From: Lentinula raphanica
Taxonomy: Eukaryota; Basidiomycota; Agaricomycetes; Agaricales; Omphalotaceae
Assembly (NCBI GenBank): GCA_027919835.1
Contig: JANVFP010000006.1
Span: 558,001-622,000, forward strand
Length of the DNA stretch: 64,000 bases
Direction of reading: 5' to 3'
Shown: positions 35,299-47,749 of the stretch, one piece after another
How positions within the stretch are numbered: position 1 is the stretch's first letter
Layout: every line of letters begins with the position of its first letter
Position numbers and translations under genes: made by a program
The notes under the pieces: model-generated
The model's input: the letters and a program-made list of their open reading frames with translations, nothing else
The model's database searches: none
What the model was told of the DNA's origin: nothing

Positions 35299-36149
35299 TT
35301 ATGATGTGTCTTGGACAACGCCGACCTGTGCTGCCCGTAACACCCGGTCCTTAATCATGTATCCAGGCTTTTGACAGTCTAACACTGTACCGGGCTCCTT
35401 GCCTGGAATAGGTGCCTGATACAAAGCTTCATGACGATTAGGATCGAATTTGTCGCCAGTAGGATCAAAGGGCTTGACATGGTATTTGAACAGCGTCTGT
35501 AAGAGCTGGCGTTGTGTCATCTCGACGCCCGTATGGAGCTCCTGCAGGTATGCCTGGGCAGATTTTGGTGGGGAACTATCGGCTGTAGAAGAGGTAGACG
35601 GTGTCGAAGGAGATTCGGAGGCATTCTCCACATTAGCAGACGTCGCTTCTGTGGCTAATGCAGAAGGGGGGACAGATTTTAATGCGAGCGCGAGAACGTC
35701 GACTGTTTCAAGGAGATCGGAGGCGAAACGTGTAATAGCAAAATCACGCGTCTGCTCCTTCTCCCGAGCAGCATTACGCTGCAGGTTCAGAAAATCTGCT
35801 TGCAGATACCGCAGACGGCCCTAAGTTATAAATACGATTCGTCAAAGAGGAATTTGAGAAAGAAATAAAAACTTACGGTCAAGTCAACAACCTCTGCCTC
35901 CTTAGCCTTAAGCTTTTCTGTGTCTGGACACGGAGGCTTCTGTTCCTCTGCTTCTGACTTTTCTTTTGACTCGTCCACCGCCTGCTCCGATGCCGGCTCA
36001 GACTTGGACGTAGCTTCTGAATAGCCTCGCCTCTGAATGTAAGAAGCAGACCGAGAAGGTAGTTTTGAGGCAAGTGGACGAGCCAGCGTCCTAGACGACA
36101 GAGAGGCCGTACATGAACGAAGGAATTGGCGGGTGTATGCAGAGCTCAT
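35299..36149 (-). CDS. MGE1: Mitochondrial GrpE, nucleotide exchange factor Mge1
   Basis: Matrix co-chaperone that releases ADP from mitochondrial Hsp70 during protein import and folding. The N-terminus is a matrix presequence (MSSAYTRQFLRSCTASLSSR, then TLARPLASKLPSRSASYIQR), followed by an acidic Glu/Ser/Lys stretch. The GrpE long helix follows one intron: VVDLTGRLRYLQADFLNLQR, NAAREKEQTRDFAITRFASD and LLETVDVLALALKSVP. The C-terminal beta-domain has LFKYHVKPFDPTGDKFDPNR, HEALYQAPIPGKEPGTV and KPGYMIKDRVLRAAQVGVV. A Ser/Thr/Pro insertion (about 35630-35575) enlarges the loop between helix and head compared with the basic fold. It is head-to-head with ADE3, 342 bp between start codons. Confidence 0.96.
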
Positions 36150-36491
36150 CGTAGTCCACCACTGCTAGTTCAGCGCTTCTGTTATAGGCGTCTAAAAATT
36201 GCTTCGGCAAAATCCGGGCCGCCGTTTGAACTCAGGAAAACGCGAGCTTGCTGGCAGGAGTCAGGACACGTTCGAAGCAGAAAATTTATTCGGATTCGGA
36301 GGCTGATGCGTTGAAACTTCCAACACAAGCCCTCGTTATTTGTCCATCTTCCTTTCTCTGCCTCTGGGATGTTTTGTCTTGCAGGCAAACGAAGTTTTCC
36401 TGTCCAAGTAAAAAACGTGCACGCGAATTTAGCGATCAGCAAAAATTCAGTTTATCCTTTCTTGCTTCTTTCCCACTTTCACTCTCGTACC
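36150..36491. other. Bidirectional promoter region of MGE1 and ADE3
   Basis: About 340 bp between divergent start codons, with a pyrimidine-rich leader just before the ADE3 ATG (36440-36490). No gene was seen. Confidence 0.6.
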
Positions 36492-39400
36492 ATGTCCTCT
36501 CCTGCACAGAAGATTGACGGGACTACAATCGCAAAGTATACTCTTTGCCTTGAACTATATCAGCAGTAACTCATAAACAACCATTTAGGTCCATCAGAGA
36601 TAATGTCGCTTCTCGAATTCAAGAGCTCAAGTCCAAACACCCTCGTTTCCAACCTCAACTGGTCATCGTCCAAGCAGGAGAGCGCCCAGACTCGTCTGCC
36701 TACGTACGCATGAAGGCCAAAGCTGCACAAGAAGTCGGTATCCAGTACAGACATATCCCACTTCCCGCCGAAGCTACTGTGGATGAAGTTGTCGAGGTCG
36801 TTAAAACGCTGAACAACGATGACGCCGTTAGTGGCATTCTGGTTCAACTCCCTCTCGGTGATCATGTCACTGCCGATGGTGAACGTACTGTCACAGAGGC
36901 GGTCAAACCTGAAAAGGATGTCGACGGGTATGGATCTCGCTTCACATGAGTCAAGTGTGGTATAACATTCGTTGCATTTTAGATTCCACGCGTACAACAT
37001 TGGCCACTTGTCTTCTCGCGCATCGGACCCTCTTTTCTCACCATGCACTCCCACTGCTGTGATCAGACTCCTGGAATCCACTGGCCAGTCCATCTCTGGC
37101 GCCAATGCCGTAGTTCTGGGTCGCAGCGATATCGTTGGCAGCCCTGTTGCTTCTATGTTGCGCAATCGCGATGCAACCGTCACTCAATGCCATAGCCGTA
37201 CCAAGAATATCGAAGCTATTGTATGTTGGCTCAACCTACCTCATATCGATTGAACAATAACAATCTTCTTTTTCTTTCCCAAGGTGAAAAATTCTGACAT
37301 CGTCGTATCTGCGATTGGAAAAGCAGAGCTCGTGAAAGGCTCCTGGATCAAGCCCGGTGCTGTGGTGATTGATGTCGGGATAAACTACATCCCCGGTGAG
37401 TCCCACACACGTTAAGCTTCACGCGATTGGTTGACTGATATCGATTAGATTCTACGAAGAAGTCTGGCCAAAGGCTTGTCGGCGATGTAGAATACTCGTC
37501 CGCTGCCGAAGTCGCGTCGTATATCACGCCTGTCCCAGGAGGCGTCGGGCCCATGACAGTTGCCATTCTTATGGAAAACACTCTCAAATCGGCAGAAAGG
37601 CTTTGGGCAATCTCTCGCGAGCGAAAGGTCCAACCTCTTCCCTTGAACATCCTCGAAAAGGTTCCAAGTGATATCGAGATCGCCATGGCTCAAACACCCA
37701 AACCGATTACTCAGCTCGCTCAGGAGATTGGACTGTCGCCCGATGAGGTTGAGAGCTATGGAAAGTACAAAGCTAAGGTTGAACTCAGTGTACTAGATCG
37801 TCTTGCTCATCGTACGGACGGAAAATACATTGTCATCGCCGGGTAACAACTCTCCTGTCAGATATGGACATGGCTTACATATCACTCTAGAATAACACCT
37901 ACGCCTCTCGGGGAGGGCAAGTCTACAACCACTATTGGACTGGCTCAAGCTCTAGGCGCAGAGCTCGGTCGTCCTGCTTTTGCTTGCGTTCGACAGCCTA
38001 GCCAAGGGCCGACCTTTGGGATCAAGGGAGGTGCTGCTGGTGGTGGTTACAGCCAGATCATACCTATGGATGAAGTGCGTTTGAATCCATGTGCTTTTAG
38101 ACATCACTAATCTCAAGACGACTTAGTTCAACTTGCATCTTACTGGAGATATTCATGCTGTTACGGCCGCAAATAACTTGCTAGGTTAGTTTTCGTGTCG
38201 GTGGCGCGGTAGTAGTAAATCTCACTATTCCTACTTTCTCTTAGCGGCTGCCCTTGATGCTCGCATGTTTCATGAAGCCACTCAATCTGACAAGGTCCGT
38301 CCAAATCTGTCGCCTCTTTCACCTCTAGCTCATGCCCCAATTAGGCGCTATACAGTCGTCTCGTCCCAACCAAGAAAGGCAAACGAGAATTTGCTCCGTT
38401 GATGTTCAAACGTCTGCAGAAGCTCGGGATAGATAAGACGAACCCGAACGATCTTACACCCGAAGAGATCACCAAATTCGCCCGCCTTGATGTCGATCCA
38501 GAAACAATCACTTGGAACCGTGTACTTGATACCAATGATCGTTTCCTTCGAAAGATCACCATCGGTCGGAACCCTACTGAGCAAGGTCATGAACGCGAGG
38601 CTGGCTTTGACATCGCAGTCGCCAGCGAGTGTATGGCTGTCCTGGCACTTGCTACTAGCCTTGAAGACATGAAACACCGACTTGGCGCCATGGTTGTCGC
38701 TACCAGCAAGCAAGGTGACCCTATTACCGCCGATGACATTGGGGTCACTGGTGCTCTGACTGTCCTGATGAAGGATGCGATCAAGCCCAATCTCATGCAA
38801 ACGCTCCAGGTATAGTTTCTATCGGTGCTCATAGTAGAAGAAGTCACTGAAGTTTCAGAACTGTTTAGGGCACGCCTGTATTTGTCCACGCAGGACCTTT
38901 TGCCAACATCGCTCATGGAAACTCTTCGATCCTTGCTGACCGTGTTGCCCTGAAACTGGCGGGTACTGAAGAGGGTGACTCATCAGACCGTGTTGGCTAC
39001 GTCTTGACCGAAGGCGGTTTCGGTGCTGACATGGGCATGGAGAAATTCTGCAACATCAAATGTCGTGTGAGTGGACTCAAACCCGACGCTACAGTGATTG
39101 TTGCCACCACGCGTGCTCTGAAGATGCACGGCGGAGGCCCAGAAGTGACACCGGGAAAACCTCTCCATGAGACGTATACCAAGGAAGATCTAGTCACACT
39201 CAAAGAAGGATGCAAGAATCTTGTTCGCCATATCCAGAATTCTCGCAAATTTGGTATCAAGGTTATCGTTGCTATCAACCAATTTGCGTTCGTATTCGAT
39301 GTTGTTCATCTCTCACATAGGTTACTGATTGAGATACAGGAGTGATTCTGCTGCTGAGCTCGCACTGATTCGTGATGAGGCCCTCGCTGGTGGAGCAGAT

Positions 39401-39970
39401 GCCGCAGTTGTCAGTAACCATTGGGCAGAGGGAGGTAAAGGAGCTCGTGCTCTTGCAGAAGCCGTCGTTGCGACCTGCGAAGGCTCATCGGACTTCAAGT
39501 TCCTGTATGACCTCGACTTGCCCATTGCAGAGAAGATTTCCATCATCTCGAAGGAGATTTATGGCGCAGATGGGATTGAGCTTAGCGACTTGGCTCGACA
39601 ACAAGTTGAGACTTACACCCGTCAAGGTTACGGAGGTCTTCCAAGTACGTGGAACACACTCCAAGGCTGATTGTGATGTGCTAATATAATCTGATAGTTT
39701 GCATGGCGAAGACGCAATATTCGTTCTCTCATGACCCTAAGCTCAAGGGGGTTCCTTCCGGTTTTATCATTCCGATTCGTTCAGTGAGGTTGTCAGCTGG
39801 AGCTGGATTCCTGTCCGTATTTTGCATGCCCCTTGTCATGTCTGTATTGACTGTTCCTTTTCAGCTACCCCATTCTAGGAGACATGCAGACAATGCCTGG
39901 CCTGGGCACTCGTCCAGGATTCTGGGAGGTCGGCGTTGACGAAGCTGGCCGAGTTGTCGGTTTATTCTAA
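36492..39970 (+). CDS. ADE3: Trifunctional C1-tetrahydrofolate synthase
   Basis: One-carbon enzyme with methylene-THF dehydrogenase, methenyl-THF cyclohydrolase and 10-formyl-THF synthetase activities, supplying purine and thymidylate synthesis. The N-terminal dehydrogenase/cyclohydrolase half (about 36580-37560) has [19 protein letters not shown] with the catalytic Yxxx[24 protein letters not shown], the NADP site [17 protein letters not shown] and [19 protein letters not shown]. The synthetase half starts near 37670 ([20 protein letters not shown]). It shows the P-loop [90 protein letters not shown] and [19 protein letters not shown], and ends [20 protein letters not shown] plus F. About 14 introns keep the frame. 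There is no presequence, so probably the cytosolic form. Confidence 0.97.
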
Positions 39971-40669
39971 GCTATCTCGCTCTCGAAGCAGACTCCAGGA
40001 AGCGCACAGTCCAGAGATTCTCCTCTCCGGCCCTTCCATTTGTGTTCTCAACGAACCTAGATGAGCACGTCCGGTCAAGGACCTCATTAGATGATCCTAC
40101 GTTATTGAATGCCCGTCTCAACACGGATCTGGGTACTGTTCAACACAGGAATGGGACAACAATATTGTTTGTCTCGTGGAAGCGGATGATTGATAGTTTG
40201 GAGAAGTAGATGCTGATAGTAGACCACAGTACAATGTATCGTCAGCTGGAATATATCGATTTTGGCCTGACATTCTCTTCTGGTGTTACTTGTAGAATTG
40301 GAATCCAAGCGCGTTCTTCTCACGCAGTATTAGTCATCCAACCCCTTTCTCTTTCTCCATCGACAGGAGACTGGAGTCCAGGACCCAAAGAAAGCACAGG
40401 ACGCGACTTCTCGACATGCGCCCTAACGACCTCCGGAAATCAGAGCGGAGTTCGTGTATTCATCAGACCTCGTCGTGCATGATACACGCCGACTGACTAC
40501 AAGCCGGTCATGGCATACTGTACTTGGGGTTTATCGTAAATTTTATCAAATCTGACTTGTGTGTCCCGGCCCTGGTGTGTCCTATCCGATCCTGTAAGTA
40601 TCTCGCTCATGCACAGTAGTATTATAGAAAACCAAAATAGAGGACATCAAAGTACTAGTACAGAGGAAA
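39971..40669. other. Intergenic region, convergent 3' ends
   Basis: About 700 bp between the ADE3 stop and the PNGase A copy 1 stop. A 90-codon plus-strand open frame at 40210-40482 has no recognisable features. No RNA gene or repeat was seen. Confidence 0.55.
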
Positions 40670-43418
40670 TCAGCTTCCAATAGTGCGGCCCCCTGGCATT
40701 CTGACCCCTGCGAACTTTGTTTGCTGGAAAGGGAAAGTTTGGGAGACCACACCCTCTTCTGAATTAGCCAAAGAACCAGAGACTGCATCAAATGTGATAT
40801 TGTTGAGGGCTGCTCTGACGGTGCGGGAAAAGGTGTTGCCTGCAGTGTCGACATACGAGAATGTGTTGTTCGAGGTTCCATTTCCTGTGTTACCTGCAGA
40901 CGACTCTTCAAAAAATCCTCCTGCCAAGTAGAACATACAGTGAGTGTAGAATATTCATGTATGTTGGAGTGACTTACCCGCAATTTGTCTTTCTTGAATA
41001 GTTGAACCCAGTATGAATGGAGCAGGAACTATCGAACAACAACGTAGTGAGCATCCTGCAACATAAGATAACTGACCAAGGTTCGCATACGCAAGTTCCG
41101 GTTGTATGAATGATCAAACACAGCTTCAACTAAAAGTGACGCTTAGAAACGAAGGTCCATTATCCATTGATTCCAGTGAGGACTTACACATGCTTCCATT
41201 GTTGTTCAACGAGGTGATATTAACAGCGAATGGGTAGGAATAATCGTCTTTCAAAGCCGTAACTCCATTATGTGTAGACGTCACAGTTCCGGTAGCTGTC
41301 TGTAGAACGTTCTGAATATTGAAGTTGTTGAGATAGGTTTGTACGTTCGAATAGTCGAGACTTTGGTCGAAGACAACCGTGGTACAGGCTTCACCGCTGC
41401 ATACATCGGATTCTATATGAATCGTACGAGAGGCGGTCACCGTTATCGTCACATCTCCATTGCTTGTTACGCTTGCAGTCGCAGTGGATACGGGGAATTC
41501 GGTCGCCTCATATACTGTCATGTTGCCGGTAGTTGGAGTACCCGTCGATGAGGTGACGACCTGCAATAGCCCTAGGTTTCAATTATCGATGGGCGTCCAT
41601 AACGGTAATAACAAGCTATCAGCAGCTCTTACCGGAGACGAACCAGTTTTGATTGATGGCCCCATCTGTTTCAGCAGATATCACATCGAGAGTGAAGTTA
41701 TGTGCGCCTCCATCCGTGAGAAGAGGCAGAAAAGGCGTTACATCGAGTACTTCATCGCGAGTGATGGACCGTCAAATTGATACTCAATCAAAGTAGAGCA
41801 CATTGCCCAAGGAGCGTACTGACCATAGGTTGGCACTAGGTGGGACCGATATTAGTAGCGAGGAATGAAATGAGCAAGAGGACTAACAATCCAAAGCACC
41901 GTAGCTCGTTATAGGGCGCCATGCTGTAGGAAGCTAACATAACTTTTAAACCTTGCGCAGGTAAAGGAAACCAAGACACTAGTAGTGCTCACGATTCCTC
42001 CTGTGAAGACGACTGGATACGGGAAACTAATCGGGTTGTCAATGAGGACTACCCTTTTCATGAAAGTGGTTACACTGACGCTGTACCTGCGACCTTTCCG
42101 TCGATCTAGTGAAGTCAGAAACATGAACCTCTTCAGTTTTCAAAGACTCACGATTAATCTAACTTCACGGAAAGGGCCGTCTCCAAAAGTAAAACCTGAA
42201 CAATAGTTGGTAAAATTGCGCTATATACGGATTGGATTCACAAGCATAAGTATACCTGACGGAAGGTCATGCAGGAATGCATTAGGCGCGTTGAAGTACC
42301 AGAACTCTTCGTTCCCATTCCCGGACGCATAGAGTTCTAATAGATCAAAGTGAGATTGAAGTGCGGTGTGCCATGTGCGACCTCGGAGTACCTGCGTAGG
42401 CGGAGATGGCATTCTGAGGAATTGTAATGTCCACCTCGGATAAGAGAATCTCAGTTTATGAAGTTCGCATATTGGAATCTGTATAAGTTACCGAAAATGC
42501 AGGGCTGACTGACGCGTCTGCCGAATTATTGGTAGCAGCAGAAGCAGCAGAGATAGGTATAATCACATCAGCCTGCTGAGCGGGTGGAACAGACGGAGAG
42601 GATGCAAAGAAAGTAGCCTGAAGAGTTGCTAAGAGTATATCAGGTAGAATATTTACGATGATATTCTGAAGAGTACGTACTCGAGTACACTCCGTTAAGT
42701 CCAGTTTCCAGCAGGTTATCAAGTTGCAAAATCAATCTCCCCTCTTCTGCTAAAAGCGGAATAAAGCGGGTCACGTCTTTGATATATGTCCAAACAATTC
42801 CAGTGAGGGATGGTTCCGGAGTGGATGTTCGCCAGACTATAACCCGTCATCTCGCGATTAGCCAAATTTACCTTACCAAGCAAGTTCTCGAGACCAACTT
42901 TCCACGTCTTGGAAGGTAAAAATGCCCAGACGATCGAATTGCGTCCCATCTAAACTTATGTTGCTGATGTTGTTCATCCAGACGATGAAATAATCTTACT
43001 GGAGGTGACTGTGAAATTGAGTGTGACTGCAGCCCACGATCCAACTTCTCCGCAATCCGTAGGTGGTCTTCAAAATTTTTGGAGACTGGTAAACTGGATC
43101 ATGTCTTTGGTCTTACTGGTACTCTACAACTTCCGGACTATTGAACTCGTCAGTGGAGACGACGAATTTCATTATCATGCTACTCACTCTCCGAAGGAGT
43201 TTCCAAAATCTCGTCTGGATATCAGACTTGAGCACCTGCACACACGCGCGCAAGAAGTGTGAATTCTCTCACTGGAACAACTCGATGGTACACGTTTTAG
43301 CACCTTGAGGTACGGGAGGGGGCTGCGCAACCTGGAAATCGACCAAAGGAACTGCACCAAAGCACGTCGAAATTATGAGTACCAGGAACACAGTTATGAG
43401 AGTAAGTCCGTGGTGCAT
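40670..43418 (-). CDS. PNGase A-type peptide N-glycanase (glycoamidase), copy 1
   Basis: Secreted glycoamidase family (peptide-N4-(N-acetyl-beta-glucosaminyl)asparagine amidase A), which removes N-glycans from glycopeptides. The ATG (43416-43418) opens a signal peptide (MHHGLTLITVFLVLIISTCF), then VDFQVAQPPPVPQGAKTCTI. The first beta-domain includes DFGNSFG, PPTDCGEVGSWAAVTLNF, FDRLGIFTF, TYIKDVTRFIPLL, LQLDNLLETGLNGVYS and AELYASGNGNEEFWYFNAP. Later segments are FREVRL-like residues with a VVFTGGIV motif, LTDGGAHNFTLDVISAETDG, PTTGNMTVYEATEFPVSTAT and DYSNVQTYLNNFNIQNVLQT. The C-terminus is SNNTFSYVDTAGNTFSRTVR and ends MPGGRTIGS. About nine introns. It is tandem with copy 2, same strand. 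Catalytic residues cannot be assigned by eye. Confidence 0.9.
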
Positions 43419-43623
43419 TGTTGGGGACAATGTGGGCACTGTGAACACTCAGTGTTATATAGGTTGTCGTGTGTGAATGAGAATATGAATATAGAAGTCC
43501 ATGCTTCTTATTGCCATGTGCATGAGCTGACTACGAGGAGAGATCAGGTACAGCCTCTTGCTCGAAATCTATCTTATGATGCCTTTTTCCACCGACAGAG
43601 CGAAAGGAAATGATGATGCGACA

Positions 43624-46056
43624 TTAATGAGCAAGATTCCCTCCAATCCTGTCAAGAGGGATGGTTATAGTGTCGTTGAAGTTGCTATTGATCGCGTTCA
43701 CCCTTCTCGTATACGTGTTTCCTTCGGCGTCAAAATAACTAAACTGGGAAAGAAACATAACTGCATGCAACATCAACATGGTACTTTGAGACTCACAGTG
43801 TTGTTGTTGGTCCCATTGCCGAAATTCCCCATCTTCTCTGCACCAAGTTGGAAGAAACCGTCTAGAGAAATCACAAAACAATCAGCCGACGGGTTGCAAT
43901 GAACTTAAGGCCAATGCTTACCGGTTATCTGATGATTGTTGATCGTTGAAGCCACCCTCAGAGGATTTGGGAGGAGGGCGCGATCATAAGAATGATCGAT
44001 TGATGAAGTCCCTAGAGCAGTATCCAGTGTTAGGCACTTTTTGTTTCATCGTGTTACTACTATGAATTTACAATTCGTCAATGTAGCATCGAGATAATCA
44101 AATCTCGTCTTGAAAGGGTAAGAGAATATATCTGAAAGAACTACGACACCATTATGTGTTGAGGTCGAGGTGCCGTTGGACGTTTGTGTCAGGGTCTATA
44201 GAAGTCCAATATGGGTACAGGTTATAAAATAGTAGTACTTGGGTACACACCGCAAACAGACCATCGTTTCTATACGTTTGAATGTTCGAGAACACCAAAT
44301 CCTGCGTCCAGACGACGTGAGTAGATTGACCGCTCCCACCGAGTATATCTGCCTCGATGTGGATATCGCGCGTCGCAGTCACCGTAGCATCAAAATGACC
44401 AAAGTCGGCGACGGAACCGGTAATACTTGTGTTGGCGTAATCAGTTGCAGAATGAACAGTCAAACTCCCTGTCGTGCGCTCGGAGCTGGAATCGAGAACA
44501 ACTTGAAGGATTCCTTAACCAGAATAGTTCAGGACCATTTCAGCCTTCGAGTGCATATGTCTTCTCACCTGATACAAACCAGTTGGGATTGATAGTATGA
44601 TTTGCCTCGGCAGAAACCACATCCAAGGTGAAGTTGTGAGGCAAGCCATCAGTCAACAATGGAACAAAGGGAGAAACGTCCACAAAGTAGGTTGGTAGTT
44701 CTGAAATGCTTACAGTCAGATTCACCAATTGTACGAAAAATGTGAAAGGCAGCACCTGCGACACCATAACTGCCTATTGGCCGCCAAAAGGACGGAATGA
44801 AACCCTGGTTTTCGTCAGTTCGAAACGCTCGAATTCAAACGAGCGAAAACAGACGGACACCCGAGAAAATAGTGATATATGGGAAGGCAACTCCAGCCAC
44901 CAGGCCGTCGATCAACAATCTGACTTCGCGAAAACCATCATGGGCACTGGTTATGTTGGGCGAAATATTTGGGAAGAATTCGTCAGGTACATTGAAGAAC
45001 TACATCAGGCGGATAAATCACTAAGGATATTGTGATGGAACAAGAACACTGTACCCAATCTTCTTCGAGGCCATTGCCACCTACGTACGATGAGACGCAT
45101 GAGCGTTACTCATTGAACGCGTGCAACTCACTGGCAAACAATTCAGCATATATCGCGATCGTATTTTGTGGAATGGTAACATTGATCTGAGAGATGTTCA
45201 TCATCTGATACTGTACAAAGGGAGATGTTCGCAGAACATACTGAGAACGAAGGGGGGACAGAGGCGTCATCTCCAGTTGTGTTTGACAAGGTGGATAGTG
45301 GAATGATCATGTCAGCCTTTTTCGCAGATGGATGGCTAGTCGAAGACTCGTAATAATTCGCAGTCACGGTTGCTTGAAGAACATAAGTATCACCTTGTTG
45401 CGTGTAAAGTGAGTATCAGCGCAATGCTCACTGGAATAAACACCGTCCAAGCCTGTCTCAATGAGATTATCTAACTCCAATAAAAACTCTCCTGGTTCGC
45501 TAAAGAGTGGTATGTACTGTGTCACATCTTTAATATACGTCCAGATTATCCCGTCCCCGATTGTGGGTTCAAACGTTGATGTGCGCCAGATCTCGACATT
45601 ATGGAAGGTGAAAATCCCCAAACGGTCGAATTGGGTTCCGTTGGTGGTGACTGTAAGATTGAGAGTAATTGCAGCCCATGAACCGACAGATCCACAGTCA
45701 TCAGGAGGACTACGATACAGCGTTATTTCCATGGCATATTGAAGGCAAGAACTCACGGAACAAACTTACTCTAACTGGGCGATGGCGGGACCACTGTACA
45801 CGTATATGAGCTGTGATCTCGTATATCAGCGGGCAAAGTATCTCTTACTCGGCGAATGAGTTGGCAAAATCATGGCTAGCAATCACTATAAGTAGCTATT
45901 CCAAGAAAGGTAAACGCGCACACACCTGAAGATTTCCACTGTACAACGTTTGGCGTCAACGGGAACCACAGGTGGCTGCGCGACTTGGAAATCTCGTATG
46001 ACAGACGCGCTTGATATGGTCACAAGCAAGATAATATTCCAGAGCGAGCTTAACAT
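43624..46056 (-). CDS. PNGase A-type peptide N-glycanase (glycoamidase), copy 2
   Basis: Second member of the same secreted family, immediately upstream of copy 1. It starts MLSSLWNIILLVTISSASVI and then RDFQVAQPPVVPVDAKRCTV. It continues HDFANSFA, GPAIAQLDPPDDCGSVGSWA, NGTQFDRLGIFTFHNVEIWR, TYIKDVTQYIPLFSEPGEFL, LELDNLIETGLDGVYS, KKADMIIPLSTLSNTTGDDA, LPTYFVDVSPFVPLLTDGLP, HNFTLDVVSAEANHTINPNW, TRDIHIEADILGGSGQSTHV and VWTQDLVFSNIQTY. The C-terminus NGTNNNT is followed by an intron and FSYFDAEGNTYTRRVNAINS, ending LDRIGGNLAH. Copy 1 has no intron at that last position. The frame is intact. Several N-x-S/T sites fit a secreted glycoprotein. Confidence 0.9.
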
Positions 46057-46465
46057 GATGAAGGCAGCAGTTCAAGCTACTACTATACAATCACGGAGAA
46101 GCTTCGATAAGCCAGTCATGACCATATGGTGGTAGCAGAGCGAATCAGATCCCAGGTTTCCCAGCGACATGAGGTATAAGAATAGATAGCAAATGATAGC
46201 GATTGTTCTTTCTGTGACATGCGGTGGTCGTTTTTGAAGTTTGTTCAAATTCAGACTGTTCACGAAGTAGATACGGGCGCTCAAATAGAGACGATTCCGA
46301 ATTCACGTGGGGGTCAAAATTTCAAATTTCTGATATTCCATCACTGACAGCTCTGAAGTCGAACTCTTCCTCTTCGCATAGTGAACTTCAGCCGCTTAAC
46401 ACCACTCATCGCTGGCAGCCAACATCTGCGTAAACTCTCAAGGGGAGCTCGAGATCCTTCGCCGT
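46057..46465. other. Intergenic region, divergent promoters of PNGase A copy 2 and the SAP/F-box gene
   Basis: About 410 bp. It contains AAATTTCAAATTT at 46317-46329, a palindrome-like motif also found at 14171. No gene was recognised. Confidence 0.5.
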
Positions 46466-47544
46466 ATGGAGGTGCGTATGATCTTTCTGGATTCTCTTCT
46501 TTGTCCGTTGACTTTGTGTAGGATGTTGCTTTACAATTAGTCAAAGCAGCGTATCGAAAATTGAGTCGAGAAGAACTCTGTCTGTTCTCCCAGATCAGAG
46601 GTCTACCAATTGTAGGCTCAAACGAAGACTTTGCCTCTCGGCTTGCTAGCCACGATCTTCACGTCTATCATTACACTGATGGCCACTCAGATATCTCCAC
46701 CTCTGCTCCCTCAACCGAAACCCCTCGCAAAGTCACTCCCGATCTGCCTGTGGAAATCATCAGCATCATCTTAGAATTTCTCGGTGATTGGGAAATTACA
46801 CAAGCTTTAGCTATCCCTACCACCCTTCAACGACCTCCGGACTGGTATTGCGCCTCAGGTACTGATTTTGCCATGATGTCTGGTAATCTTGCTCTTATAC
46901 GAGCAATCGATCTCGACATGAACCCACCTTCGCGAATCGGAGTAGACATCGTCATTCGATTTGGATACATTCACGTCCTCCAACATGTCCACTCTCATCA
47001 TCGCAAAATCTATTTAGCTAGATTCCATGATACCATTCCAACTCGCGCATCGCATTATGGTCGAACGACCGTGCTTTCGTGGTGGAAACACGAGCTTGAG
47101 GAGCACCCCAACTCTCTCCCTAAAATCAAAGCGGCATCCATTGCAGAGGCCGTCGATGCAGCCTCCAGAAATGGTCAAATAGCTTCACTTGATTGGTGGA
47201 TGTCTTGTGGCTATCCGTTCGAGTTTACAGAAGCTGCACTTGAATCCGCAAGTGTCAAGAATCAGATTGCTGTCTTGGACTGGTGGAAGCAGCAGCATAC
47301 ACTCAACCGGGTCAGTCTCAAAATTGGGAAGGTAATGGAAACTGCGACTCGCCATAATCGTGCACAAGTGCTGGATTGGTGGGACCATTCGGGTTTGCCC
47401 ATTCAATATCGCGTATGCGATATCGAAGAGGCACTGGAAGATGCCATAGGTGGCGGAGACAACACTAGAAAGTGGTGGCAAGCGAAGGGGGTTGATTTTA
47501 ACGCGAACGACAAGGAGTGGATGAAGCTGCAGAATCTCAACTGA
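46466..47544 (+). CDS. SAP-like / F-box / ankyrin-like repeat protein
   Basis: The first exon is just ATG GAG (46466-46471); a 51-nt intron joins it to DVALQLVKAAYRKLSREELC. A SAP-like helix-turn segment follows (LCLFSQIRGLPIVGSNEDFA, SRLASHDLHVYH), then a Ser/Thr linker and an F-box-like segment (PDLPVEIISIILEFLGDWEI). The C-terminal half has ankyrin-like repeats built on a recurring hydrophobic/LDWW unit: TVLSWWKHEL, ASLDWWMSCGYPF, AVLDWWKQQH, QVLDWWDHSGLPI, RKWWQAKGVDF. F-box plus repeat proteins usually act as substrate receptors of SCF ubiquitin ligases; the SAP part suggests nucleic-acid contact. Both are inferred from domain resemblance. The substrate is unknown. Confidence 0.8.
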
Positions 47545-47749
47545 CACATATACCATGGTGATAATCCGTTCTGTTTTACCCTAATAAAGAGCATATGTAT
47601 AGTACACATTTCATTCGAAGCATTGACAACACACGACACGACCAGTCACATCGCTGAGAGTCCGAGATCAATAGATATAATCGATAGTGAAAACATAGAC
47701 TAGCTATAGAGATTATGAAAGGGACAATATACCATAGTACTTGGCTGTG

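Noticed and set aside
40210..40482. A 90-codon plus-strand open frame between ADE3 and PNGase A copy 1
   Set aside because: No motif or splice support; likely chance in a 3' intergenic region.
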